DNA of 64,000 bases from Alphaproteobacteria bacterium bin52 (GTDB lineage Bacteria; Pseudomonadota; Alphaproteobacteria; Thalassobaculales; Thalassobaculaceae). Of this stretch, positions 1-8,893 are shown piece by piece (positions within the stretch are counted from its first letter, which is position 1; every line of letters starts with the position of its first letter). Below the pieces are notes generated by a model that did not search any database, had not been told where the DNA came from, and saw only the letters and a list, made by a program, of their open reading frames with translations. The stretch lies in the NCBI GenBank assembly GCA_002238645.1, contig MPMT01000008.1, positions 1 to 64,000 on the forward strand, in the 5' to 3' direction. The position numbers and the translations under genes are program-made.

Positions 1-179
1 TCACCGTCCGAGCCCTGCTCAAATCCGGCCGCTTCGAGAGCGCCTGGAAGACCATGATCGGCGAGCACGACGCTCCGGCCAACGACAACACCAGCCTGAA
101 TCACACCCTGGCGCTGGTAGCCTGAAAAAACCGTGGGTGCTGCAACTACAACTGCCATGCGAGACTCGCACCCCGTAGC
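1..179. mobile_element. Right end of a probable insertion sequence interrupting the S8 protease gene
   Basis: The minus-strand S8 protease frame has convincing family sequence down to about position 179 (Asp-Asp-Arg-Asp-Arg-Gly followed by a Pro-Ser-Ala-Trp-Ser-Ala stretch) and then changes abruptly to unrelated sequence. On the other side a short plus-strand reading frame ends at 125, leaving about 50 bases up to the junction, which is the usual layout of an IS end (transposase stop, then terminal repeat). The other end lies outside the window, so inverted repeats and target duplication cannot be checked. IS identity is inferred. Confidence 0.5.
3..125 (+). CDS. C-terminal 40 residues of an unidentified protein, probably a transposase
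   Basis: An open frame enters from the left edge and ends in TGA at 123-125. The 40 visible residues include RALLKSGRFESAWK and end in HTLALVA. I do not recognise the family with confidence. Its position, just inside a point where the neighbouring protease gene is broken, makes a transposase the simplest reading. It is a fragment, so no domain or catalytic residue can be assigned. Confidence 0.4.
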   Translation, partial: TVRALLKSGRFESAWKTMIGEHDAPANDNTSLNHTLALVA

Positions 180-1421
180 GGACCACGCGGATGGCTGTCC
201 CCGATCCCGGTCGTCACGCGCTGTCACGGCCATGCCGAAAACTCTTCGTCGACCTGGAGCGGAAACTTCGGGCCGGCTTACAGCCTCAATGGTCAGCAGC
301 CCGTGATGGTTGGAATCGTGTCCGCCCGCACCGTCGCGGGGCAACAGCTTTACCGACTCCAGTCGATGCCGGATTTCTGCAGTGTCGTTGTTGCCAAGCC
401 AATCCGTCAGGTCGCCGAACAGAGCAAGTCCTGCCATCTGGGTGCCGTGCCCGTGTTCGTCTGCAGTTCCCCAGGCCGGCTCGACGGTATGCAAATTGCC
501 TGCAGCGAGCGTGGGTGCAAGGAGACGGTGGCCCCTGTTGACGCCGGTGTCGAGCAGGCAGACATGGGGCATCGTGTTGCCGTCGGGGGCGAACCGGGTT
601 CGCGCCAGCAGGTCGTCCAGCCATTCATTCTGCTCCTGAAACGTCAGGGTATCAAAGAAATCCGCCGTTTCCTTCGGCCGTCGCAGTTCAGCTATGCTGT
701 TGAGAGTGAGAATCGAACTGCTCATCTGGGAGAGGGTTGCGTGGACCAGAAGGACCGAGCGCTCGGGAAACCGCAGTTCTCCCTGCGAGACCATCATCTC
801 CTGATCTGCGGCAAGACGACGAAAGGAGCCAAGTACGTTCTCCCGTTTTTTCCGGACCGGAAGCCAGACCTCCCACCACAGGCATCCTTCATCTTCGGTC
901 GGAAACACCTTGGCATCGTCCGTCCAGAGCGCATGCAAGCTTGCCGCCCGAATCCGCCGGATGGTGTCAACCAGACGCTGGTTGTCGCGTGGTCGCCCGA
1001 TGCTGTCCTGTTTCTTGGACAGGTAATCGTGAACAAGGCCTTCGAAGTGTTCCAGCTTTCCATCAGGAACGAACACGGTCGCAAATGTACGATTCTCGTC
1101 CTGACGGACGTTCAGCAACTCGATACCAAGACGTTCCCTGGCAAGACTCTCGAACGCCAGTTCGATCTCCGGAAAGCCCTCGAATTCAACCTGGAGGCCA
1201 AGTTCTTCCTCAAGGCCTACGTCGCGTTGAAGCTCGGTTGTTACCGCTTCCTCGTCTCGCAACTCGTCGATCTGACGCAGCAGGGCGCTGCCATGCTCGG
1301 CTCGATCCTGTGGCGGAATCGATGCTGATCCTCCACCTCTGCTTCGAGCGCGGAAGGGCTCGGTTGCGGTCACTCCCTCAAGGACGAAGTGCCGGTATCT
1401 TCGGGCAGATCCAACTGTCAT
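176..1421 (-). pseudogene. ietS: IetS-like subtilisin (S8 family) serine protease, truncated by an insertion
   Basis: Reading the minus strand from ATG 1419-1421 gives about 415 residues with no stop: a long N-terminal region, then the S8 protease domain. The Asp motif LLDTGVN puts the catalytic Asp at residue 291, and HGHGTQMAG puts the catalytic His at 325. The frame continues with VFGMAVTARDDRDRG and loses homology near residue 415, before the GTS segment that would carry the catalytic Ser. The start lies 18 bases after the stop of the AAA+ ATPase gene, an arrangement known for ietAS pairs (plasmid maintenance in Agrobacterium, later listed among anti-phage systems). Without the Ser the product should be inactive. 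The name ietS rests on family resemblance and the neighbour. Confidence 0.75.
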
Positions 1422-1439
1422 GCTGCGGCTGACTGTCCC

Positions 1440-2432
1440 TTACTGCCCAACTCTTTCGTTCAACCTGCGGCAGATGGCCTTGCGTTCTTCGAGCGTGCGT
1501 GCGATGTCCATTCTCCGCACGCGAGCGCGTTGATTGATCAACGCATCCTTGAGCACCTCATCGGCGGCACGCGTGACCTCGGCATAGCTCAGTCCAAGCC
1601 CAGCCTCGCCCAGCCCCGCCCAGCGAGTGGCCTTCGCTGTGCAGTTCGCAAGTCGCATCTTCAGGAGCCTGGCGACTTGCGATTGATCGGGAAGTTCGTA
1701 GTGAAGCACGTCATCGAAACGCCTGAACAGTGCGGGATCCAGGAGATCGGGATGGTTGGTTGCGGCCATGACAATACTATGGGATCGATCCTGTTCGATC
1801 ATCAGCAGAAAACTGTTCAACACCCTGCGAATTTCGCCCACGTCGTTGGCGAGACCTCGTTGCGAGCCAACCGCGTCAAATTCGTCGAAAAAATATACGC
1901 CACGTGTTCGACCAATGGCATCGAATACCTGCCGCAGCTTGGCCGCGGTCTCACCCATGAACTTGGTAATGAGACCGTCAAGTCGAACCTGGAGAAGCGG
2001 CAGGCCAAGTTCACCTGCGAGCACGGATGCGGTCATCGTCTTGCCCGTACCTGAGGGCCCCAGCAAGAGCAGCTTGCGCCTCGGTGCAAGACCGTGCTCC
2101 AGAATTCGACCAGCATGTCGCTGTTCCCGGATGACACGCCGGATCTGATCGGACAGCTCTTTCCCCAGAATCATGTCTCCCAAGCGGGCCGTGGGGTAGG
2201 AATCCTCCAGCAGCATCGCCAACTCACCGCGAGGTCGACCGATTGGCACGGGAGAATCCAGGCCGCGCCGGCTCTTGGCATCGTCGATCATGGCACGCAA
2301 CTCTTCAGCGAGTTTGCCGTGACCGTGCCTTGCCTCGTGGGCAGCCACTTGCATTGCGACTGAGAAAAAACGGTCGTCATCACCTTCCATGTGCGCTTTC
2401 AGCAGTGCCTTGAGGTGTGCGGCGCTAGCCAC
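1440..2432 (-). CDS. ietA: IetA-like AAA+ ATPase
   Basis: A 330-residue single-domain AAA+ ATPase. Walker A is GPSGTGKT (residues 125-132), Walker B is FFDEFDAVG (181-189), and the sensor/arginine-finger region is ATNHPDLLDPALFRRFD (224-240). The roughly 120 residues before Walker A are helical and probably a substrate or partner adaptor. The start is GTG at 2432, because the nearby ATG at 2440 is out of frame. The gene begins 30 bases after the Mod stop and is followed 18 bases later by the S8 protease gene. In known ietAS pairs the ATPase is thought to control the protease, and the same is inferred here. With the protease broken, this gene may be an orphan. Confidence 0.85.
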   Translation of the reverse strand: MASAAHLKALLKAHMEGDDDRFFSVAMQVAAHEARHGHGKLAEELRAMIDDAKSRRGLDSPVPIGRPRGELAMLLEDSYPTARLGDMILGKELSDQIRRVIREQRHAGRILEHGLAPRRKLLLLGPSGTGKTMTASVLAGELGLPLLQVRLDGLITKFMGETAAKLRQVFDAIGRTRGVYFFDEFDAVGSQRGLANDVGEIRRVLNSFLLMIEQDRSHSIVMAATNHPDLLDPALFRRFDDVLHYELPDQSQVARLLKMRLANCTAKATRWAGLGEAGLGLSYAEVTRAADEVLKDALINQRARVRRMDIARTLEERKAICRRLNERVGQ

Positions 2433-2462
2433 GGCATGGTTTCCCGTGTTGCTCGGAAGACA

Positions 2463-5255
2463 TCATACCCTGAACACCTTCATCGCCTCGTCGCCGAGGT
2501 GATTGATGACCTTGACGGCGATGCGGCCGGAGGCGGGCCTGGGGAAGGGGCGGGAGGTGTCGCTGTGCAGCGTGGCCCAGGCGTCGGGGTCAATCTCGGC
2601 CTTCAGCGTGGTCTTCAGCGCCTTGTAGGGGTCGTTCGCACCCAGGAAGTAGGCGTGGCGGACGAAGAAACTCTCCTCGTTGTAGTCGGTGTCGACGAAC
2701 CAGCAGGCGATGCCGTCGGCGTCGGCGCTCCGCACCTCGCCGGTGTTGGGGTGGAAGATGTCGACGCCGTTGATCCTTACCCGAATGGTGTCGTCGCTTG
2801 CCGCCAGGATGTCGATGTCGGGCTCGCCGAAGATGACGAAGAGGTTGCCCTTGCCGGTGTTCTTGAGGTCGCCGGCCATGTGCAGGTCGGCATTCATGCG
2901 CGCCTTGAGCACCGGGATGCGCCCGAGCTTCTCGAACTCGGTTGCGTGGGCGTCGTAGCTGAAGGCGCAGGCGATCAGCACATCGAAGCCGGCGTCGGCG
3001 GCCTCGCGCGCGGCGGCCACCAAGTCGGGCCGCACGACGGTGCCGAACTCGGGCCCGATGAAGACGCCGGCCCGGCGCGTGGCGCCTTCTTCGCCGCCGC
3101 CCTCCACATAGCGCCCCTCGGCGCAGACATAGTGGCCGGGCCAGGGCGTGAGCGCGGTGAAGGTAATGCGGTCCTCCTTGTGCGCCTGCTGCACACCCGC
3201 CGTCCTGAGGTTCTCCAGGATCATCTCGGTGAAGTTCGGCGCCTCGCCATAGCCGAGCTTCTGGTCGGCGAGGGCGGAGAAGAGCTCGTCGTTCTCGTCC
3301 ACCGCCAGCATCCGGTGCGGCGCAAGGCTCTCCACCGTGAAGGGGCCGGCGACGCGGATGCGTGTGTTGTCGGCATAGGGCTTGTCGAAGAGATACTCGT
3401 GGTCGGCCTTGGCGGCGATGGAGGCGTCGATCTCCCTCTGCCGGGCGATGCGCGCCTCCCACCACTCGGCGTGCGTGGCCGTGGCATCGCCGGGCCAATC
3501 CTCACCCGGCTCGCGTGGGATTTCCCACTCCTCCCATTGCTGGCCGAGGGCGGCGTTGAGCCGGGCGCGGAGGGGCTCCAGGGTCTCCTGCCAAAGCTCC
3601 CAGACCACGTCGATCTCGGCATTGTTGGCGATGGATTTCAGGGTGATGTGCGGTACGCGCTCGTAGACGAAGCCCTGGCGGATGTCGCCGCCGGTCGGCG
3701 TCTCCGTAGGCGCGCGCTGCGTGATCTCGGCTTCCTTCTTCTGCCCGTCGGGGCTGTCGGCAAGCAGGTACCAAGGATAGCGCGCGCCCATGATGCGTGC
3801 CCGCGCCAGTGCGAGCGCCACGCGGGAGGTGTCGATGGTGATCCAGCGCCGGCCCCACTGCTCGGCAACAAAGGCGGTGGTGCCGGAGCCGCAGGTCGGG
3901 TCCAGCACAAGATCGCCGGGGTCGGTTGTCATCAGGACACAGCGTTGAATTACTCGTTCGTTGGTCTGAACGACATAAATTGCACCACTCGCTCCACCTA
4001 CATCTGTCCAAGACGACCCAAGTGGAATAACTGTTGAGTCTCCGAAGAATCGCTTAAGGTGGACTTGGTTTCCTTGCGTGAGCAGTCGTCCAGCCTTTCC
4101 GACCCGTTGAAGTCCCTCGACCACAACGCCCCAATGACGGCCTCTTCCCGGATGAAATGTCTTGCCGTTCAAGCTAAACTGAACAGTTGTCGTTTCTCGG
4201 AAACCATCAGACGTCAACGGGTACGAGCGCCAAATGAAATTTGGAGATATATCCTTAGATTTCACTTTGTTTCTTACTTCCTCTACCGGAATATCAACAC
4301 CGATATCTGCTTGATAATTTGTGTATCCATGCCCTCCCTTTCCATGGATTTCTCTTTCAAGAAAAAGAGAGCGGTATTTCATATTATCCGATCGACTGTA
4401 CCATAGCACATGATCGAAATTAGACTGAAGATGCTTGCCAGTTTGACTTCCCGTCTTTTGAACCGCAATGTTAACAACAAAATTATCCTCCCCAAACACC
4501 TCGTCCATGAGCGCCCGCACACGGTGCACATTCTCGTCGCCGATCTGGACGAAGACCGAGCCACTCTCGGTCAACAGGTCATGCGCCACGGTCAGCCTGT
4601 CTCGCAGATAGCTCAGGTACGAGTGGATACCGTCGCGCCAGGTGTCGCGGAAGGCTTTCACCTGCTCGGGCTCACGAGTGATGTGGGCAGCGTTGCCGTC
4701 CTTCACGTCGCGGCTTCTTGTAGACCACTGGAAGTTGGAGTTGAAGCGGATGCCGTAGGGCGGGTCGATGTAGATGCACTGCACCTTGCCGCGCAGTCCT
4801 TCGCGCTCCGCCAGCGAGGCCATGACCTGCAGGCTGTCGCCAAGGATCATGCGGTTCGACCAATTGGCGTCGTGACGGTAAAACTCGGTGCGCGCGGCGT
4901 CGTCTGGCAGGCCGTTGAAATCGGCGAAGAGGTTGGGCGTGGTGTGTGCCTCCTCCTCCCGCCGTTTCCTGGTCTGACGCTGCAGGTCGTCGATCAGGAC
5001 CTTGGGGTGCACCTTCTCCTGGATGTAGAGCGGCGGTGCCTGGACGACGAGGTCGGCCATGTCCTGCTCGTCCTTGCCGCGCCAGACGAGTTGCGGGTCG
5101 AGGTCGCGGTTGCGGCGCTCGTAGGCCACGCGGATCGGTGCCTTGTCCTTCTCCGCCATGATGGGGTGATATTCCGCGGTTGGGATGTTGCGCCTCGCCG
5201 CCTCGCCATGCGTGAGCGTCTCGACGGACTTGGTTTTCTTCTTGCGGCGTGCCAC
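2463..5255 (-). CDS. mod: Type III-like site-specific DNA N6-adenine methyltransferase (Mod)
   Basis: A 930-residue beta-group amino-methyltransferase. The catalytic DPPY motif (164-167) precedes the SAM-binding DPTCGSGTT motif (452-460), the order usual in type III Mod subunits, and DPPY indicates adenine as target. The interval between them (about 255-440) should be the target recognition domain and is visibly AT-richer than the rest. The C-terminal 400 residues are a long extension seen in large Mod-like proteins. The start is GTG at 5255, four bases after the DUF2283 stop. Together with Res, two genes upstream on the same strand, it should form a restriction-modification complex that needs Mod for recognition. 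The gene looks intact. Confidence 0.9.
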   Translation of the reverse strand: MARRKKKTKSVETLTHGEAARRNIPTAEYHPIMAEKDKAPIRVAYERRNRDLDPQLVWRGKDEQDMADLVVQAPPLYIQEKVHPKVLIDDLQRQTRKRREEEAHTTPNLFADFNGLPDDAARTEFYRHDANWSNRMILGDSLQVMASLAEREGLRGKVQCIYIDPPYGIRFNSNFQWSTRSRDVKDGNAAHITREPEQVKAFRDTWRDGIHSYLSYLRDRLTVAHDLLTESGSVFVQIGDENVHRVRALMDEVFGEDNFVVNIAVQKTGSQTGKHLQSNFDHVLWYSRSDNMKYRSLFLEREIHGKGGHGYTNYQADIGVDIPVEEVRNKVKSKDISPNFIWRSYPLTSDGFRETTTVQFSLNGKTFHPGRGRHWGVVVEGLQRVGKAGRLLTQGNQVHLKRFFGDSTVIPLGSSWTDVGGASGAIYVVQTNERVIQRCVLMTTDPGDLVLDPTCGSGTTAFVAEQWGRRWITIDTSRVALALARARIMGARYPWYLLADSPDGQKKEAEITQRAPTETPTGGDIRQGFVYERVPHITLKSIANNAEIDVVWELWQETLEPLRARLNAALGQQWEEWEIPREPGEDWPGDATATHAEWWEARIARQREIDASIAAKADHEYLFDKPYADNTRIRVAGPFTVESLAPHRMLAVDENDELFSALADQKLGYGEAPNFTEMILENLRTAGVQQAHKEDRITFTALTPWPGHYVCAEGRYVEGGGEEGATRRAGVFIGPEFGTVVRPDLVAAAREAADAGFDVLIACAFSYDAHATEFEKLGRIPVLKARMNADLHMAGDLKNTGKGNLFVIFGEPDIDILAASDDTIRVRINGVDIFHPNTGEVRSADADGIACWFVDTDYNEESFFVRHAYFLGANDPYKALKTTLKAEIDPDAWATLHSDTSRPFPRPASGRIAVKVINHLGDEAMKVFRV

Positions 5256-5258
5256 GGG

Positions 5259-5474
5259 TCAGCCGACCCTGGTCGCGCGCAGCGGCAACGCCTCGGTCTC
5301 CAACGTGGACAGATCGAGACGCCGGGACGCATGGTCGATGTCGAAGCCGACCACGTCGCCGGCGGCGTCGAGGTCGACGTTCAGGCCGTCCGAGACCTCA
5401 CGGGTTTCCACGCCCGGCCCCGCCTTGAACTCGACGTAGAGGCTGTCCGTCTCGGGATAGTAGTGGAGTTTCAT
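5259..5474 (-). CDS. DUF2283 family small protein
   Basis: A 71-residue protein beginning MKLHYYPETDSLYVEF, the hallmark opening of DUF2283 proteins, which are short beta-rich proteins of unknown function. Its ATG overlaps the stop of the preceding small gene (AATGA) and its stop is four bases before the Mod start, so it is translated as part of the restriction operon. Such proteins are commonly encoded next to a small partner of the type found just upstream here. A toxin-antitoxin or accessory role has been suspected for such pairs, but I cannot support it from sequence. The gene is intact although its partner is not. Confidence 0.75.
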   Translation of the reverse strand: MKLHYYPETDSLYVEFKAGPGVETREVSDGLNVDLDAAGDVVGFDIDHASRRLDLSTLETEALPLRATRVG

Positions 5475-5720
5475 TTCTCGTCCCTCTTAAGCCCTCGATC
5501 GAAGAAGGCGTTGTGGACCGTCTCTTCATCGGCCAGCGTCACCACACGCAGGATACGCGGCACATCTTCGTCGGCGCGCGACCTCGCCTCAGAAGCGGAC
5601 GCGGCCATCCGGCTGCACGTCACGACGAAGGGGCGCGGCGATGACGGCGGCGCACCACACCGGTTCGATATAAGGTCTCTTGCGTCGTACCTGCTCCTCG
5701 AAATAGCGCGTCGTCTTCAT
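5471..5720 (-). pseudogene. Small partner gene of DUF2283, broken by an in-frame stop and a frameshift
   Basis: The ATG at 5718-5720 overlaps the Res stop (ATGA). The first frame gives MKTTRYFEEQVRRKRPYIEP and continues to DGRVRF, then meets TGA. Past the stop, a shifted frame resumes recognisable sequence, DEDVPRILRVVTLADEET then VHNAFFDRG, and ends in TGA overlapping the DUF2283 start. As I recall them, intact relatives have a Trp where this TGA stands, so a TGG-to-TGA change plus a small indel explain the break. The intact family is a roughly 80-residue protein, often annotated as hypothetical or DUF4258-like, encoded directly before DUF2283. Function unknown. Confidence 0.65.
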
Positions 5721-8700
5721 GCGGCAGCATCTTCGAGAAGGAAGCCGCGGACAAGCTCGTCAAACCCGGCCTCGATCTCGTAGACGTCCGTGAACTCCGC
5801 GAAGGCCCAGCGGCCGAACGTGCCGAGCGCGTTCACGCCCGGCACCCAGTAGCTCTCCATCGTCCCCTTCTTGTCCTTGGCGTCCTCCCCCTGGTAGCCC
5901 TTGATCTCGACGATCAGGTGCAGCGGGTCGTCCTCGCCCCGCCCGTCGTCCAGAGCCACGATGAAATCTGGGACGTAGGTGCGCGCCTTGTCGCCGAGGC
6001 GGTACGGCACCTCCAGGCCAAGCCCGTAGTTCTTCGCGTATGCGCGGACGCGGGGATGCCCTTCGGCGACGCGGCAAAACTCGGCCTCCCAGTCGCTGTC
6101 GCAGACGACATGGTTGACATGGCAGCGGCGGGAAGAGGTTGTCCACAGCGTCTGCTTCGACGTGGTAAAGCGGACGTGGATTGTCGAGCCGGCAGGGTTG
6201 TATGGGTCGAGCACGGCCTTGACCGGGCGTTCGTCCAGGTGACGCTCGACGATGCCTCGCGTGATGCGCTCGCAGGCCATGTCCGCAAGCGTCAGATACA
6301 TGAGCTGCGCCGGGTACGTGCCGCCCTTGCAGACGAGGTGATTGTCGAGCCACTGGCGCGCGACGCGCTTGAGTTGACCGAACAGGTGCAGCTTCGGCTC
6401 TTCTCCTGGATCGCGCCACTTCGTCTCCAGCAGGCGCTTCGTGAGGTGAAACATAAGGGTCGAGCGCCGCAGGTCGCGGGTATGCACCAGGTTCAGATCA
6501 ACTCCCTCGCCGATGATGCCCTCGATGCGGGTAACGGAGGGGCCGACGAGGTTTGGCGTCAGCACCAGGGTCGAATCGTCATCGAAGGTCGCCTCCAGAC
6601 GCTCTTCTGGCAGCTCGACGCGGTAGCCTTGGACGCGGGGAAAACGGATTTCGCAACGGTCGCGCCCCGGGGTGATTGCCTTGACCTGCACCGTCTTGCG
6701 TGGCTTCTGCGGCGGTGCGACCACGGGCTTCGCCGTGAAGTCGAAGGGGATGCCGAGCACATCGGCATACTCGACAGGGAAGATGCCGTCCTCATTCAAT
6801 TCATACGATTGCCTGCGTAGTGAGCGGCCCACTGCTTGCTCACACAGGAGCTGCGTACCAAACGCGCGTACGCCCAGGACGTGGGTGACGGTGTTGGCAT
6901 CCCATCCTTCGGTCAGCATGGACACCGATACCACGCATCGGGTTTCGCCACCCAGTCGACCTTCCTTGCCGACGGTGTTCATCGCCTCGCGCAGCAGGTC
7001 CTGGTCTGACAGGTTTTCGGCGCGTTTCCGATCGCCGGTGCGTTCAACTATTTCGCGACGGAAGCGTTCGATTTCGTCGGCTGCCATCGTTCGGAAATTT
7101 CGGTCGAGTGCTTCTCCCGACTCAAGCTGCTGGCTATCGATGAGCAGGGTACGCGGGCGTGCGATTGCGTTGCCATGCTCGTCATAGTTTCGAAACAGCG
7201 CGAGGCGCCCGTTTTCGAGCGTAGTGGATCCGTCCGGGTTCTCCCGCTCGAATCCCGAGATGTAGTCGTAAATCAATTTCGAGGTGGAGGTGTTGTTGCA
7301 GATCACGATGAAGCACGGTGGCACTTCAATACCGGCCTCGTTCCAGAGCGCGAAGGTCTTCTCATAGTGTCCGTACAAGGCTTCCAACGCGGTTTGCAGG
7401 GTCACAGGGATCAGCAGTGGACTGAGTGAGCTTGAGTTTTTGCCGCGTCCCCTTTTTGGCATGTCCTTGCCGATATGCGCCCACAGGTTGCGGAACGTCG
7501 GCAAAGTGCCGCCGGGAACATTGTCGGCAACTGGGACTCGAGGCAACTTCACGATGCCGCATTCGATGGCGTCCATGAGAGAAAAGTCGCTCATGGTCCA
7601 TGGAAAGAGCGTTCCTTCGGCGTAGCCAGAGCCCCGCAGGAAGAACGGTGTCGCCGAGAGATCAACCACGCGAGCGAGTCCGAGCTTGCGCCCGACGGCC
7701 TCCAGCCCCGATATCCAGAGCCTTGCAGCCTCGCGGTTCTTCTCGGCCTCCTTGCGGTCGTCTCCCGTCAGTTTGCCCTCGTCGTCCTTTCCCGGGTTTT
7801 CCCGGTAGCAGTGGTGTGCCTCGTCGTTCAGGACCACCACGTTCCTCATGCCCATCAGCTCTGGCATGACGCGCTTGAGCATCTGGCCTTCTGTTTCCAG
7901 CGAACGGAGGCGGGGACCGCGCCCTTGAAGAAGCGCTCGTCCCCCCTTGGAAACCTCCATCGTCTCACGAAGTTTGAAGGCGTGAAAGTTTGTGATGACG
8001 ACCTTGGCGCGCTCAAGTTGTCCTAGCATTTCGCCAGGCACCAAGTCCTGGCTCCGGTAGTAGTTGTCCGGGTCATTGGGCTGGAGGACACGGAGCCGTT
8101 CCTTGATCGTGATCCCCGGGGTAACGACCAGAAAGCCTCGGGTGAACCGTCGGCTGTTGGGCCGGCGAACCGAATTGATCGTCTGCCAGGCGATGAGCAT
8201 GGCCATGACGGTGGTCTTGCCGGCTCCCGTGGCAAGCTTTAGTGCAAGTCGGACAAGTCCGGGATTTGCATCCTTGTTCGCTTTGTCGAGCTGCTCAAGG
8301 AAGCGCCGTCCCGTGTTGCCGAGACCAGGAGCAACCTCGGTCAGCCAGATGACCGTCTCCACAGCCTCCACCTGACAGAAGAACGGCCGAAACCCATCGG
8401 GCCGGTCGTGACGCCAGTGGCGAAGCAGCCTGGCCGTTTCTGGTGTGACTCGCCACTGTTTCGGGTCTTCCAGAACGCGCCAGTCATCGACCTGGTTGCG
8501 CACCTCGCTTATGGTTCGAGCGAGCTCATACTGTTGACCATCTGTTGCACCCCGCGGTGCCTGCTCATCAAGGAGCAGCGAGCCCTGTGAGCCTTTGCTC
8601 TTCTTCGAGGCGGGGATCGGCGTGATGAATGCAACATGGCGACGGCGGTTTACAATCCGATTGGTTGGTTGCCCGCTGGCATCGAGCTCCCAGTGCTGTG

Positions 8701-8761
8701 CCGGACGGTCATAGGGGGAGTTGAGGATCGGGCGATCGAAAAACCGAGTGACTGCTTCCAT
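5717..8761 (-). CDS. res: Type III-like restriction endonuclease helicase subunit (Res)
   Basis: A 1014-residue SF2 helicase-nuclease. Walker A is ATGAGKTT (177-184), the DEAH-like box is NDEAHH (312-317), motif III is SATPF (369-373), and SMLTEGWDANTVTHVLG with EQAVGRSLRR forms the C-terminal helicase motifs. A C-terminal PD-(D/E)XK nuclease follows (PDFIVALDD at 931, then VEIKGYQ with Glu952 and Lys954). It should translocate on DNA and cut only with the Mod subunit encoded downstream. It is the first gene of a minus-strand operon, and its stop overlaps the next start. All catalytic motifs are present, so restriction could be active. Confidence 0.9.
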   Translation of the reverse strand: MEAVTRFFDRPILNSPYDRPAQHWELDASGQPTNRIVNRRRHVAFITPIPASKKSKGSQGSLLLDEQAPRGATDGQQYELARTISEVRNQVDDWRVLEDPKQWRVTPETARLLRHWRHDRPDGFRPFFCQVEAVETVIWLTEVAPGLGNTGRRFLEQLDKANKDANPGLVRLALKLATGAGKTTVMAMLIAWQTINSVRRPNSRRFTRGFLVVTPGITIKERLRVLQPNDPDNYYRSQDLVPGEMLGQLERAKVVITNFHAFKLRETMEVSKGGRALLQGRGPRLRSLETEGQMLKRVMPELMGMRNVVVLNDEAHHCYRENPGKDDEGKLTGDDRKEAEKNREAARLWISGLEAVGRKLGLARVVDLSATPFFLRGSGYAEGTLFPWTMSDFSLMDAIECGIVKLPRVPVADNVPGGTLPTFRNLWAHIGKDMPKRGRGKNSSSLSPLLIPVTLQTALEALYGHYEKTFALWNEAGIEVPPCFIVICNNTSTSKLIYDYISGFERENPDGSTTLENGRLALFRNYDEHGNAIARPRTLLIDSQQLESGEALDRNFRTMAADEIERFRREIVERTGDRKRAENLSDQDLLREAMNTVGKEGRLGGETRCVVSVSMLTEGWDANTVTHVLGVRAFGTQLLCEQAVGRSLRRQSYELNEDGIFPVEYADVLGIPFDFTAKPVVAPPQKPRKTVQVKAITPGRDRCEIRFPRVQGYRVELPEERLEATFDDDSTLVLTPNLVGPSVTRIEGIIGEGVDLNLVHTRDLRRSTLMFHLTKRLLETKWRDPGEEPKLHLFGQLKRVARQWLDNHLVCKGGTYPAQLMYLTLADMACERITRGIVERHLDERPVKAVLDPYNPAGSTIHVRFTTSKQTLWTTSSRRCHVNHVVCDSDWEAEFCRVAEGHPRVRAYAKNYGLGLEVPYRLGDKARTYVPDFIVALDDGRGEDDPLHLIVEIKGYQGEDAKDKKGTMESYWVPGVNALGTFGRWAFAEFTDVYEIEAGFDELVRGFLLEDAAA

Positions 8762-8790
8762 GTCGCTCTACCAGCTCACTTCACATCGGC

Positions 8791-8820
8791 ACTATTCTTG
8801 ATACGTTTACGCTAACGCAA
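8791..8820 (-). promoter_or_regulatory. Possible promoter of the restriction operon
   Basis: On the minus strand TTGCGT (8820-8815) could serve as a -35 element, with a weak A/T-rich -10 candidate around 8792-8798. The -35 is part of an imperfect palindrome, TTGCGTTAGCGTAA (8807-8820), which could bind a dimeric regulator. The match to consensus is weak, and the assignment rests mainly on position, about 30 bases before the Res ATG. Confidence 0.25.
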
Positions 8821-8893
8821 GAAACGGACCACATCCAGACACGCCTCCTGCTACCACCATGGTCTGCAAGCGGGGGATCGAAGGTCGGGAAAA

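Noticed and set aside
303-1328. A 341-codon plus-strand frame across the protease gene
   Set aside because: The opposite strand encodes catalytic Asp and His motifs of an S8 protease in one continuous frame. The plus-strand frame has no family features.
2300-4040. Reading the mod gene as two genes because of its AT-rich middle
   Set aside because: The frame is open from 5255 to 2463 with methyltransferase motifs on both sides of the AT-rich part in the correct order, so it is one mosaic gene.
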